A stretch of DNA of 64,000 nt from Tsuneonella sp. CC-YZS046 (lineage in GTDB: Bacteria; Pseudomonadota; Alphaproteobacteria; Sphingomonadales; Sphingomonadaceae). The translations under genes were made by a program, and so were the position numbers. Of this stretch, positions 1 through 8,459 are shown one piece after another. The notes beneath the pieces were generated by a model. That model did not search any database and was not told where the DNA came from. It was given only the letters and a program-made list of their open reading frames with translations. The stretch spans positions 1,860,001 through 1,924,000 of the forward strand of contig NZ_CP141590.1 in the NCBI RefSeq assembly GCF_035581365.1. Direction: 5' to 3'. The stretch's first letter is position 1. Each line of letters starts with the position of its first letter.

Positions 1-1674
1 ATTCTCGCCGCGCTGGATGGCCGCCTGATTTCTCTAGCCGCCACGAGCGGAAAACCCGTCTGGACCGTCGATACGATAGACGAGGTGGATTCGCGCAAGG
101 TCATCACCGGCGCGCCGCGCGTGTTCGACGGCAAGGTCATCGTTGGCAACGCCGGCGCCGATTTCGGCACGCGCGGCTATGTCTCCACCTACGATGCCAG
201 GACGGGCAAATTCCTGTGGCGCTTCTACACCGTGCCGGGCGACCCGGCGAAAGGCTTCGAGGACGATGCGCAGAAGATGGCAGCGAAGACCTGGAGCGGC
301 GAATGGTGGCGCTGGGGCGGCGGCGGCACCGTCTGGAATGCAATCACCTATGACAAGGAGCTGAACCGGATCTACATCGGGACCGGCAACTCATCCAACT
401 ACAACCCGGCCCAGCGCAGCCCCGAAGGAGGAGACAATCTCTTCCTCGTCTCGATCGTCGCGCTCGACGCCAATACCGGCAAATACATCTGGCATTACCA
501 GTTGAATCCCCGCGAGGCCTGGGACTGGAAAGCCACCAACGACATCGTGCTCGCCACTCTCGACATACAGGGAGAGAAGCGGCCGGTGCTGATGCAGGCG
601 GCGGTGAACGGCTTCTTCTACGTGATCGACCGCCGGAACGGCAAACTGCTTTCGGCCGAAAAGTTCGGCAAGGCGACCTGGGCGGATCGTATCGACCTCA
701 AGACCGGGCGGCCGGTGGAAGTTGCCAATGCCCGCTACGAGAATGGGCCGGTCACGCTCTATCCTTCACAACTGGGGGTCCATAACTGGCAGGCGATGTC
801 GTTCAATCCCGAGCTCGGCCTTGCCTATATCCCGACCCTCCAGCAACCGGGCAAATACTGGACCACTCCGGACAAGGCGAAAGAGGCGGAAGGCTTCACC
901 CTTGGCGCGAAGCACTATGAATTCGCGCTGGGTTCCCGCTTCAGCCTGGTCAAGCTCGACAAGGACGACGGCACGGGCGGGCTGGTGGCGTGGGACCCGG
1001 TGACGCAGAAGCCGCGCTGGACCGTGAAACATGCGACCGGCTGGAACGGCGGGACAATGGCAACCGCCTCCGGCCTGGTTTTCCAGGGCACCGCCGATGG
1101 CTGGCTGCATGGCTATGACGGCCGCAACGGCAAGCAGCTGTGGAAGTTCAACGTCGGCAACGGGGTCGTGGCTCCGCCCATCACCTATCTCGTGGATGGC
1201 GAACAATATATCACCCTGCTGGTCGGCTATGGCGCCGCCGCGCCGGATGATCCGGGCTGGCGCTTCGGCAAGCACATGCCGAGAGTGGTGAGCTTCAAGC
1301 TCGATGGGAAAGCGAAATTGCCCGCCACGCCGCCGCCCGATTTCAGCGTGAATGCGATAGATGATCCCAGCTTCAAGATCGACGAAGCCGCCGCCGCGCG
1401 CGGCCGCGAGGTGTGGCTTCGCAATTGCTCGATCTGCCACACCCCAGGCGGCGCGAATGCTAATTGGCCGGACCTGCGTGAATCGCCCATGGCGCATGAT
1501 TACGAAATGCTTCGCCAGATCGTGCAGAAGGGCGCGCTGGCCAATCTGGGGATGCCGCAGTTCGACGAGCTGACCGATCAGCAGGTCCATGACCTGTATA
1601 TGGCGGTCAAATATTATTCCCGCCGCGCCGCGAAGGGAGACAGCTCGCCCGAGGAAGGCGGGCGGTTGTTCTGA
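1..1674 (+). CDS. PQQ-dependent alcohol dehydrogenase with C-terminal cytochrome c domain (5' partial)
   Basis: The reading frame is open from the first base, so the N-terminus lies outside the window; 557 codons are present. The protein shows the repeated tryptophan-rich beta-propeller blades of the methanol/ethanol quinoprotein family (for example the stretches around WRWGGGG, AWDWKATND and GYGAAAPDDPGW), with the WDWKATND segment at the position of the catalytic Asp region. The last ~100 residues form a cytochrome c domain with one CSICH heme site (visible residues 476-480) and a candidate axial Met in GMPQFDEL. It is therefore a quinohemoprotein that oxidises an alcohol in the periplasm and passes electrons to the respiratory chain. 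Substrate cannot be told. The next gene is convergent. Confidence 0.9.
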   Translation: MLAALDGRLISLAATSGKPVWTVDTIDEVDSRKVITGAPRVFDGKVIVGNAGADFGTRGYVSTYDARTGKFLWRFYTVPGDPAKGFEDDAQKMAAKTWSGEWWRWGGGGTVWNAITYDKELNRIYIGTGNSSNYNPAQRSPEGGDNLFLVSIVALDANTGKYIWHYQLNPREAWDWKATNDIVLATLDIQGEKRPVLMQAAVNGFFYVIDRRNGKLLSAEKFGKATWADRIDLKTGRPVEVANARYENGPVTLYPSQLGVHNWQAMSFNPELGLAYIPTLQQPGKYWTTPDKAKEAEGFTLGAKHYEFALGSRFSLVKLDKDDGTGGLVAWDPVTQKPRWTVKHATGWNGGTMATASGLVFQGTADGWLHGYDGRNGKQLWKFNVGNGVVAPPITYLVDGEQYITLLVGYGAAAPDDPGWRFGKHMPRVVSFKLDGKAKLPATPPPDFSVNAIDDPSFKIDEAAAARGREVWLRNCSICHTPGGANANWPDLRESPMAHDYEMLRQIVQKGALANLGMPQFDELTDQQVHDLYMAVKYYSRRAAKGDSSPEEGGRLF

Positions 1675-1753
1675 AGGGTAGCTGCGCGAGAGCGCTTTCG
1701 CGCTTCACCCTGCTCGAGGCAGGGCAGATTTACAGCGGCCATCCCACGATAAC

Positions 1754-1783
1754 AAAAAAAGCGCGGCTACGATGTAGCCGCGC
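1754..1783 (-). terminator. Rho-independent terminator of the TonB receptor gene
   Basis: A perfect 10-bp stem (arm GCGCGGCTAC on the plus strand) with a 3-nt loop occupies 1761-1783. Read on the minus strand it is followed by seven T (plus-strand A run 1754-1760). It lies 48 nt past the receptor stop codon at 1832. The stem could also stop transcripts coming from the PQQ dehydrogenase, but there is no T run on that side. Confidence 0.92.
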
Positions 1784-1831
1784 CCGATTGTTCTCATGGT
1801 TGTTATCGTTCTCGTTGTTAAGCAGTGAAAC

Positions 1832-4441
1832 TCACTGGAACTTGAAACCGAAGGTAATCCCGTAAGTCGCCGGCCGGCCTGCGAAGCGGGCCGAGCTGTC
1901 GCTGGAGGGAATAACGCCGGTCCAGTAATATTTGTCGAAGATGTTCTTGCCCCAGACCATGACCTTCCAGGCGCCGTCAGGCGCTTCATATCCGGCACGC
2001 GCATCGACCGTGGCATAGCCATCGATCATGTAGGGATAGAGGCCGACACCCGGTGCGATCCGGTAACGGTTGGTGCCGGTAACCGGAAGGGTCGTATCCT
2101 CGCCGCCAATCCCCGCGGTCTGGTTGGAACGCGCGCTGACGGTAAACCCGAAGAACGGCGCACCGCCATTTTCCAGCTCGTGCCGGTAATCGACGTTAAG
2201 CGAGCCGGACCACTTCGGCGTGTAGGGAAGCCTTACCCCGCTCAGATCCTCTGTGTTCGGGGTAGCGCCGGTCGGATCGAAATTGCCGGGGCGGGAGTCG
2301 ATGTCATTATCCATACCGGCGAAAATGTCGTAGCCGACAAAATCCTGAACCTTCGAATTGAGGTAGGTGACTGCGCCGGAAATCGTCAGGCCGCGGGTCG
2401 GACGCACGGTGATGTCCGCTTCCGCACCCCAGATCCGCGACTTGGGCACATTGACGAGCGTGTCGAGCGTGCCGAACACGAAGTCGAACAGCTTACCCTT
2501 AACCTGCTTGTCCCGGTAATCCATGTAAAAGCCGGCGGCGTTCAACTGGACCGCGCCGTCGGCGAAGCCCGCCTTGAAGCCCGCTTCATAGGCAGTCACC
2601 TTTTCCTGGGTGACCGGCAGAGCGCCAGTATAGGCCGAGGACGCGTTTGCGGGGAAGCTGCCCGCCTTGAAGCCGCGCGATACGTTGGCATAGAGCAGCA
2701 CGTCATCGGTGGCCTTATAATCGAAGCCGAAGCGCCAGGAGACGTTATCCTGCTCCAACGTCGCTTCCAATGGGTAACCCGGAATACCCAGCCCCAGGAA
2801 ACCACCTGTGCTAACTGGTGAATGAACGGTAACATCCTTCGGCACTGGGATAGTGATCGAGTTGAGCGTGTAACTGTCACTTGGCAAGATTGGCGTAAAT
2901 GACAGACCGGACATACCGCCAAGCACATTGAACAGCTTGTCCACGTTACCGTTCGGACCTGTATAGGCGAGATTGAAGACTCTGTTCTTTGAATTGGTAT
3001 ACCGGCCCGCTGCCTTAAGTGTCAGGCGATCGGTAACTTCGAATTCCAGATTTCCGAAGAAGGCGTAGTTTTCGATATCCTGCTTGAGAACGATGCCGCT
3101 ATGGTTGATATAAAGGTTGTTCGCGTAATAGTTCGAGTTCGCCCAGTAACGGAGGATCTGATCCTCCATCGTCTTGCTCTTTTCATAATTCGCACCCACT
3201 ACCCAGCGCAGCCGAGATGATGGATCATTCGCAAGGCGCAATTCCTGGTTGAAGGTCTTGATCGAGCCAAGCGCCTGCTGGATGTCGAAGCCCGGCAATT
3301 CCATGCCATCGCCATCGATCACCATATCCTGAGTGAACTTCGCATAGGAAGTCAGCGAGGTCAGCGTCAGCGAACCCAGTTCGAAATCTCCACGAAGAGC
3401 GAGTTGCCAGAAGTCACGATCACCGCGCGGTTCAAAAGAGGTGGTGCTGGCCAAGGCTGGATCGCTGATACCTCCGGCATTTGCCAAGGAAGTATTCGGA
3501 TCGGTCAACAGCACGCCCCACTCCGCCGTCCGTGCATTGAACTTGGTCGGGAAGGGATAGCACATCTGGGCCGAGGGGCAGCCAGCCGGCGGCGTGAGAT
3601 AGGCATTCCGCAGCGGATCGACCAGCGGCGTGGATGTGAGCACCTTCGATCCGCCAGCGCCGATCTGCTCATGGGTGGCGATCAGCTGCTGCGCCTGCGG
3701 ATCGGACTTGTCCTTCCAGCCATTGGCGGTGAAGCGCAGGTTGACGGTATCGCTCGGCTCGAAATCGAGAGTGAAGCGGCCGGCAACATAGGATTCCTTG
3801 CCGTTGGTATCACGGCGGGTATAGGCCTTCTGCCAGCCATCCGCGTTCTTGCCGTTGACCGCCAGGCGGAAGCCGACAGCGTCCGACAGCGGACCGCTGA
3901 TATAGGCATTGCCTTCGATCGCATTGAAGCGGCCATAGCTGATATCGCCGCCGGCCTGGAAAGTGTCGGTCGGGCCCGCCGCGATATAGTTGATCGCGCC
4001 GCCGGTCGAGTTCTGTCCGAACAGAGTGCCTTGCGGCCCTTTCAGCACCTCGATCCGCTCGAGGTCGTAGGCGGAGTGAGAAGCCATGACCGGAAACGGC
4101 AGCGGGATCTGGTCGACATAAACGCTGACCGCCGGATACACGCCGATCGAGCTTTCGTTGAAACCGATGCCGCGCAGGGTGAAGATCGGCGTATTGTTGG
4201 TGGACGGCGTATAGATCAGGCCCGGAGCCACCGAGGCCACGTCTTCCAGCGAGGCCACGCGGCGGTTCTGCAGGGCCTCCGCCCCGATGGCGGTAACGGT
4301 CAGGCCGACATCATTGAGATTCTGTTCGCGCTTGTTCGCAGTAACGATGATCTCGTTACTTGCATCCTGAGCCGAAGCGAGGGTCGGAATAATGCCGACA
4401 GCGCCGGCGACACTTGTCAAAAGAATGTTCCGAAAATTCAT
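1832..4441 (-). CDS. TonB-dependent outer-membrane receptor
   Basis: The 869-residue protein has a signal peptide of about 24 residues ending in LASA, a TonB-box region (NEIIVTANKREQ), a plug domain with the typical LERIEVLKGPQGTLFGQNSTGGAINY segment, and a long beta-barrel ending in GITFGFKFQ. The length and motifs fit the sphingomonad/Caulobacter receptors that import siderophores, vitamins or poorly soluble organic substrates across the outer membrane with TonB-ExbBD energy. The start is the ATG after a GGAG ribosome site. It converges on the PQQ dehydrogenase and is separated from cobA by 266 bp holding a cluster of TTTCCGAA repeats. The ligand is unknown. No iron box was recognised upstream. 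Confidence 0.93.
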   Translation of the reverse strand: MNFRNILLTSVAGAVGIIPTLASAQDASNEIIVTANKREQNLNDVGLTVTAIGAEALQNRRVASLEDVASVAPGLIYTPSTNNTPIFTLRGIGFNESSIGVYPAVSVYVDQIPLPFPVMASHSAYDLERIEVLKGPQGTLFGQNSTGGAINYIAAGPTDTFQAGGDISYGRFNAIEGNAYISGPLSDAVGFRLAVNGKNADGWQKAYTRRDTNGKESYVAGRFTLDFEPSDTVNLRFTANGWKDKSDPQAQQLIATHEQIGAGGSKVLTSTPLVDPLRNAYLTPPAGCPSAQMCYPFPTKFNARTAEWGVLLTDPNTSLANAGGISDPALASTTSFEPRGDRDFWQLALRGDFELGSLTLTSLTSYAKFTQDMVIDGDGMELPGFDIQQALGSIKTFNQELRLANDPSSRLRWVVGANYEKSKTMEDQILRYWANSNYYANNLYINHSGIVLKQDIENYAFFGNLEFEVTDRLTLKAAGRYTNSKNRVFNLAYTGPNGNVDKLFNVLGGMSGLSFTPILPSDSYTLNSITIPVPKDVTVHSPVSTGGFLGLGIPGYPLEATLEQDNVSWRFGFDYKATDDVLLYANVSRGFKAGSFPANASSAYTGALPVTQEKVTAYEAGFKAGFADGAVQLNAAGFYMDYRDKQVKGKLFDFVFGTLDTLVNVPKSRIWGAEADITVRPTRGLTISGAVTYLNSKVQDFVGYDIFAGMDNDIDSRPGNFDPTGATPNTEDLSGVRLPYTPKWSGSLNVDYRHELENGGAPFFGFTVSARSNQTAGIGGEDTTLPVTGTNRYRIAPGVGLYPYMIDGYATVDARAGYEAPDGAWKVMVWGKNIFDKYYWTGVIPSSDSSARFAGRPATYGITFGFKFQ

Positions 4442-4707
4442 AAGACCTCCCCACGAGAAGGCGCTCGACTATCTCTTATCCATCAAGCGCACAAAATGCG
4501 TATACACATCCCCATTTGGCATAACCAGCGGGCATGATGAATAATCATTCAGTGAGGCAAAAATGTTACACCCATTTCCGAATGGTTTTCGGAAACAAGC
4601 TCTGCAACATAGCTGAACTTGCTGGCTCTTCTATTACGACCAATTAAGAATCGAAACTTTTTCGGAAACATATTATGTAGCCGTAACTCTACAGGCTGGG
4701 CAAAAAG
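4442..4707. promoter_or_regulatory. Intergenic region with repeated TTTCCGAA/TTCGGAAA octamers
   Basis: This 266-bp AT-richer gap lies between the cobA stop and the receptor start and must hold the receptor promoter. It contains an 8-bp inverted repeat, TTTCCGAA and TTCGGAAA separated by 5 nt, at 4575-4595, and another TTCGGAAA at 4661-4668. Two direct TTTCCGAA copies, 18 bp apart, follow at 4716 and 4734 inside the end of cobA. This looks like a regulator binding array, but the regulator is unknown. No gene or RNA was recognised here. Confidence 0.4.
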
Positions 4708-5517
4708 TCATGCCTTTTCCGAATTAACGTCGATTTCCGAAATCAGGCGTTTCTTCCGAGAGGCCATGAAACCGCTTTCAGGCGAAGTATTCCGGCGCAA
4801 GCCGGCACCGATCAGGATCAGGGCCGGGCCATCCCCCAGGGCGCTGCGGGCGGCGATGGGCAGCAGGTCGAGCCGGGTAACGAAGTGGCGGCTGTTGTCG
4901 AGACTGGCATTCTCCACCAGGGCAACCGGCGTATGCCGGGGCAGGCCCACCGCAATCAATCGGGCCGAAACTGTCGAGGCCGCCGCTTTCCCCATGTAAA
5001 CGGCCAATGTCGCCTCCGGGTCCGCCAAGCTGCTCCAGTCCAGATTCAGTTCATCTCCCGCGCGTGCATGAGCGGTGACGAACACCAGTTTGCGGGCAAG
5101 GCCACGCAGGGTCAGAGAAGCACCCAGATCGGCCGCAGCGGCACTGGCGGCGGTCACACCGGGACAGATGCGGACCGGAACGCCAGCCTTGCGGCATGCA
5201 TTCATTTCTTCCGCCGCGCGGGCGAAGATGGCCGGATCACCGCCCTTCAGTCGCACCACCCTTTCGCCTGCCAGCGCGGCTTCCACGATCATCGCGTCAA
5301 TGGTCTTCTGATCCCTGGAGTGGCGCCCGGAACGCTTGCCGACCGGCACAAGTTTGGCCGACCGGGCTACCAACTCCAGGATACCCGGTCCCACCAGCGC
5401 ATCATGGAAGATGACGCTGCCCGCCCGGATGAGGCGCTCAGCCTTGCGCGTCAGCAATTCAGGATCGCCTGGACCCGCGCCTACCAACCAGACGGCTCCG
5501 GCTTCGAAATCGTTCAT
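4708..5517 (-). CDS. cobA: Uroporphyrinogen-III C-methyltransferase (SUMT)
   Basis: This enzyme transfers two methyl groups from SAM to uroporphyrinogen III, giving precorrin-2, the first step of siroheme and cobalamin synthesis. The 269-residue protein begins at the ATG overlapping the nasA stop by 4 nt (ATGA); an in-frame upstream extension is possible but is nasA coding sequence. Family motifs are clear: VGAGPGDPELLT near the N-terminus, then VRLKGGDPAIFARAAEE and the CPGVTAASAAA region. It has no CysG-type dehydrogenase/ferrochelatase part. Being last in the nirB-nirD-nasA operon, it most likely boosts siroheme supply for nitrite reductase. The late steps must be encoded elsewhere. Confidence 0.93.
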   Translation of the reverse strand: MNDFEAGAVWLVGAGPGDPELLTRKAERLIRAGSVIFHDALVGPGILELVARSAKLVPVGKRSGRHSRDQKTIDAMIVEAALAGERVVRLKGGDPAIFARAAEEMNACRKAGVPVRICPGVTAASAAAADLGASLTLRGLARKLVFVTAHARAGDELNLDWSSLADPEATLAVYMGKAAASTVSARLIAVGLPRHTPVALVENASLDNSRHFVTRLDLLPIAARSALGDGPALILIGAGLRRNTSPESGFMASRKKRLISEIDVNSEKA

Positions 5518-8090
5518 TGCGCTGCCTCCTGCAAGGTCGTCTGCGCTTCCTCGATCAGCCGGGCGATCAGGGGCCGGCAACTGCCGCAATTCGTGCCCGC
5601 GCAAGTCGCCTTGCCCACTTCGGCCACAGTCGCCGCACCATCACTGAGCGCAGCCAGAAGCTGCTGTTCGCCGACACCGAAGCACACACATACGACAGGG
5701 CCCGTGTCAGCCGGTGCCTGAGCAGGTCGCCCGGCCAGCCATTCGCCAAGGCCGGCGAGATCGCTGCCGAGCTGCCCGGCGATCCAGTCCCGCGACGGCA
5801 ATTCCCCAGAGCGGGTGACGAACAGGGCCGCGCGAAGCCGCCCGTCGGCATCGCTGACAGCGATCCGGCGCATTCCGCGCGCTAGGTCCGCCACTTCGCT
5901 GCGGCGCCCTTCGGGCAGGATTTGCTCGATATCCACCGTGCCGTCACCCGCCAGTTCGTAGAGCCAGCCGCCTTCCACCCTTGCCCTGCTCCAATAGAGA
6001 GCTTGCGGCACGACAATCTCCCCCGTCGCCAGAAAGGCACGCCATTCCGGGCGGATCGCTTCCACGCAAGCGGGCGTATCCTTGAAGCCGGGCTGACCCG
6101 AATGCGGATCATGCAGCGGTTGAGCCAGCCGCCCGGTGCGTCCGCCGCTGCCCATCACATCGGTCCAGTGCATGGGAGTGAATATCTGGCCCCGCTGCTG
6201 CGCATCGCTCAACGCGACCCGGTAAACCGCAGGGCCCTGAGCGGTCGCCACCCGTGCGAACCCGCCATCCGCCAGCCCATGAAGTCCGGCATCCTCCGGA
6301 TGAATCTCCAGCAAAGGTTCCCGCCGATGCAGCGAGAGCTTCGGGCTGAGACCCGTGCGGGTCATGGTGTGCCACTGGTCCCGATACCGGCCCGTGTTGA
6401 GCCGCAGCGGCCAGGCCGGATCGACCGCACGCGGAGGAGGGGCATCAACACAGACCATCCGGGCCCGGCCATCGCCGGTCGGAAAGCGCGCCCGCAGCGG
6501 ATGAGCGCCGCCCCATTGGAAAGGGCGCATCCGTTCGTAGTCCTGCGGCGTGCAGCCAGCCCACTGGGTCAGGTCCAGCACCTTGCCATGGCGCGCGGCC
6601 AACCCGGTCATCGCCGCATATTCCCGGAAGATGTCGCCGGGCGAGGAGAAGGCGAACGCTTCGCCAAATCCCATTTTCCGGGCGACATCGCAAAGGATGC
6701 GCCAATCCGCGCGCGCTTCTCCGGGCGGGGCGAACAGAGGCCGCTGGCGGCTGATCCGCCGCTCCGAATTGGTGACTGTCCCGTCCTTTTCGCCCCAGCC
6801 AAGCGCAGGCAGCCGGATATGGGCAAAGCGGCCCGTGTCAGTATCCGCGATCATGTCGGAAACGACCACGGTCGGACACTTGGCGAGCGCCGCGCGCACG
6901 AAGCCCGCATCGGGCATGGAGACGGCCGGATTGGTGGCTATCACCCAAAGGAACCTGACCTGCCCCTCGTCGATGGCGCGGAACATGTCGACCGCCTTCA
7001 GGCCCGGCCCGGAACACAGGCTTTCCGTGTGCCAGAACCGGGCGACGTCCGCGCGTTCCGCTTCCGAGAAACCGAGATGGCAGGCCAGGGTGGACGCAAG
7101 CCCGCCCACTTCCCGTCCGCCCATGGCGTTGGGCTGCCCGGTGATGCTGAACGGCCCCGCACCGTGGTGATTGATCCGCCCGGTGGCAAGGTGAAGATTG
7201 ATGATGGCATTGCCCTTGTCCGTGCCGCAGACGGACTGGTTCGCCCCCTGGCTGAACAGGGTAATCATCCGGGGATGGGCCGCCACCAGACTTGCCAACT
7301 GGCCGAACAGCGAAGGCTCGATGCCAGACGCACCCGCATCCAGCCCATCCCAGAAGCCTTCCGGGACCTCCACGTTCCTGCCCAGGAAATCCCGGTCCAG
7401 CAGGCGGCAATCACGCATCTCCGCAAGCAGGGCATTGAGCAGGGCGATGTCTCCGTCCGGTTCGACAGGAATGTGCAGGTCGGCGCGCTCGGCGGTTTCC
7501 GTGCGGCGCGGATCGATCACCACCAGCCTGGCGCCGCGCCGTTCGCGGGCCTGCTCGATCCTTTGCCAGATCACCGGATGGCACCAAGCCGTATTGGAGC
7601 CGACCAGCAGGATCAGATCGGCACAATCGATATCCTCGTAACCGCAAGGAACGACGTCCTCACCGAAAGCGCGATTATGCGCCACGACCGCGCTTGCCAT
7701 GCAGAGGCGGGAATTGGTGTCGATATGCGGGGTGCCGATGAAGCCCTTGGCCAGCTTGTTGGCCACATAATAATCCTCGGTCAGCAACTGGCCGGAAACG
7801 TAGAACGCCACGCTTTCCGGCCCGTGCTCCCGGACGCAGGCGGAAATGCGGCTGGCGACTTCGCCCAGCGCCTCATCCCAGGAGACCTGCCTGTCCGCGA
7901 TCATCGGATACAGCAGCCGCCCTTCCAGGCTCACGGTTTCGGCCAGATGCGTGCCCTTGGAACACAGCCTGCCGAGATTGGCGGGATGTTCCTTGTCGCC
8001 AGCGATGGACACCGCCCGCTCGCCCTTGACCGTCGCATCGATGCCGCAACCGACACCGCAATAAGGGCAAGTGGTCCGGACTGTGCGCAT
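5514..8090 (-). CDS. nasA: Assimilatory nitrate reductase catalytic subunit
   Basis: This molybdenum-cofactor enzyme of the cytoplasm reduces nitrate to nitrite. The 858 residues comprise an N-terminal [4Fe-4S] site (C8, C11, C15, C43), the large bis-MGD molybdopterin domain (TGQPNAMGGREVGG, NPAVSMPDAG), a molydopterin dinucleotide-binding domain, and a C-terminal BFD-like [2Fe-2S] domain (VCVCFGVGE...CAGTNCGSC). The extra C-terminal domain is typical of NasA forms that receive electrons directly from a flavoprotein or ferredoxin. No separate NasB-type electron donor gene is present here. The gene starts 6 nt after the nirD stop and overlaps cobA by 4 nt, so all four genes belong to the nirB operon. 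Confidence 0.95.
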   Translation of the reverse strand: MRTVRTTCPYCGVGCGIDATVKGERAVSIAGDKEHPANLGRLCSKGTHLAETVSLEGRLLYPMIADRQVSWDEALGEVASRISACVREHGPESVAFYVSGQLLTEDYYVANKLAKGFIGTPHIDTNSRLCMASAVVAHNRAFGEDVVPCGYEDIDCADLILLVGSNTAWCHPVIWQRIEQARERRGARLVVIDPRRTETAERADLHIPVEPDGDIALLNALLAEMRDCRLLDRDFLGRNVEVPEGFWDGLDAGASGIEPSLFGQLASLVAAHPRMITLFSQGANQSVCGTDKGNAIINLHLATGRINHHGAGPFSITGQPNAMGGREVGGLASTLACHLGFSEAERADVARFWHTESLCSGPGLKAVDMFRAIDEGQVRFLWVIATNPAVSMPDAGFVRAALAKCPTVVVSDMIADTDTGRFAHIRLPALGWGEKDGTVTNSERRISRQRPLFAPPGEARADWRILCDVARKMGFGEAFAFSSPGDIFREYAAMTGLAARHGKVLDLTQWAGCTPQDYERMRPFQWGGAHPLRARFPTGDGRARMVCVDAPPPRAVDPAWPLRLNTGRYRDQWHTMTRTGLSPKLSLHRREPLLEIHPEDAGLHGLADGGFARVATAQGPAVYRVALSDAQQRGQIFTPMHWTDVMGSGGRTGRLAQPLHDPHSGQPGFKDTPACVEAIRPEWRAFLATGEIVVPQALYWSRARVEGGWLYELAGDGTVDIEQILPEGRRSEVADLARGMRRIAVSDADGRLRAALFVTRSGELPSRDWIAGQLGSDLAGLGEWLAGRPAQAPADTGPVVCVCFGVGEQQLLAALSDGAATVAEVGKATCAGTNCGSCRPLIARLIEEAQTTLQEAAQ

Positions 8091-8096
8091 CGCGGC

Positions 8097-8459
8097 CTAG
8101 GCAGCCTTGCTTTCGACTGGCGGCTGCCTGCCGATCACCGCGTCACGCAGCAGGAATATCCGCCCGGCATCGACCTTCAGCGGGATCGTGGGAACGCAGC
8201 CTTCATCATCGCCCAGCGCCTCGCCGGTCTTGAGGGAAATATTCCAGTTGTGAAGCGGGCAAGTCACCGCATTGCCATGCACGATGCCTTGCGAGAGCGG
8301 CCCCTGCCTGTGCGGACACTTGTTGACCAGCGCATAGAAGTCTCCCGTCATGGTGCGGAAGACCGCGATTTCCTCGCCGTCGCGCACGGGCAAGGTGCGA
8401 GCCATGCCGGGTTCGATCTGGTCGATCGGTCCGATATCCAGCCAAGTCCCGATCATCAT
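8097..8459 (-). CDS. nirD: Nitrite reductase [NAD(P)H] small subunit, Rieske-type
   Basis: The 120-residue protein has a Rieske-like fold with both cluster-ligand pairs retained: CPH at residues 48-50 and CPLH at 67-70. It is the partner of NirB in the cytoplasmic, siroheme-containing nitrite reductase that makes ammonium. Its start overlaps the nirB stop by 4 nt, showing translational coupling. A second Met follows the first directly, so the start could be one codon later. The size fits NirD, and the position rules out a dioxygenase ferredoxin. Confidence 0.93.
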   Translation of the reverse strand: MMIGTWLDIGPIDQIEPGMARTLPVRDGEEIAVFRTMTGDFYALVNKCPHRQGPLSQGIVHGNAVTCPLHNWNISLKTGEALGDDEGCVPTIPLKVDAGRIFLLRDAVIGRQPPVESKAA

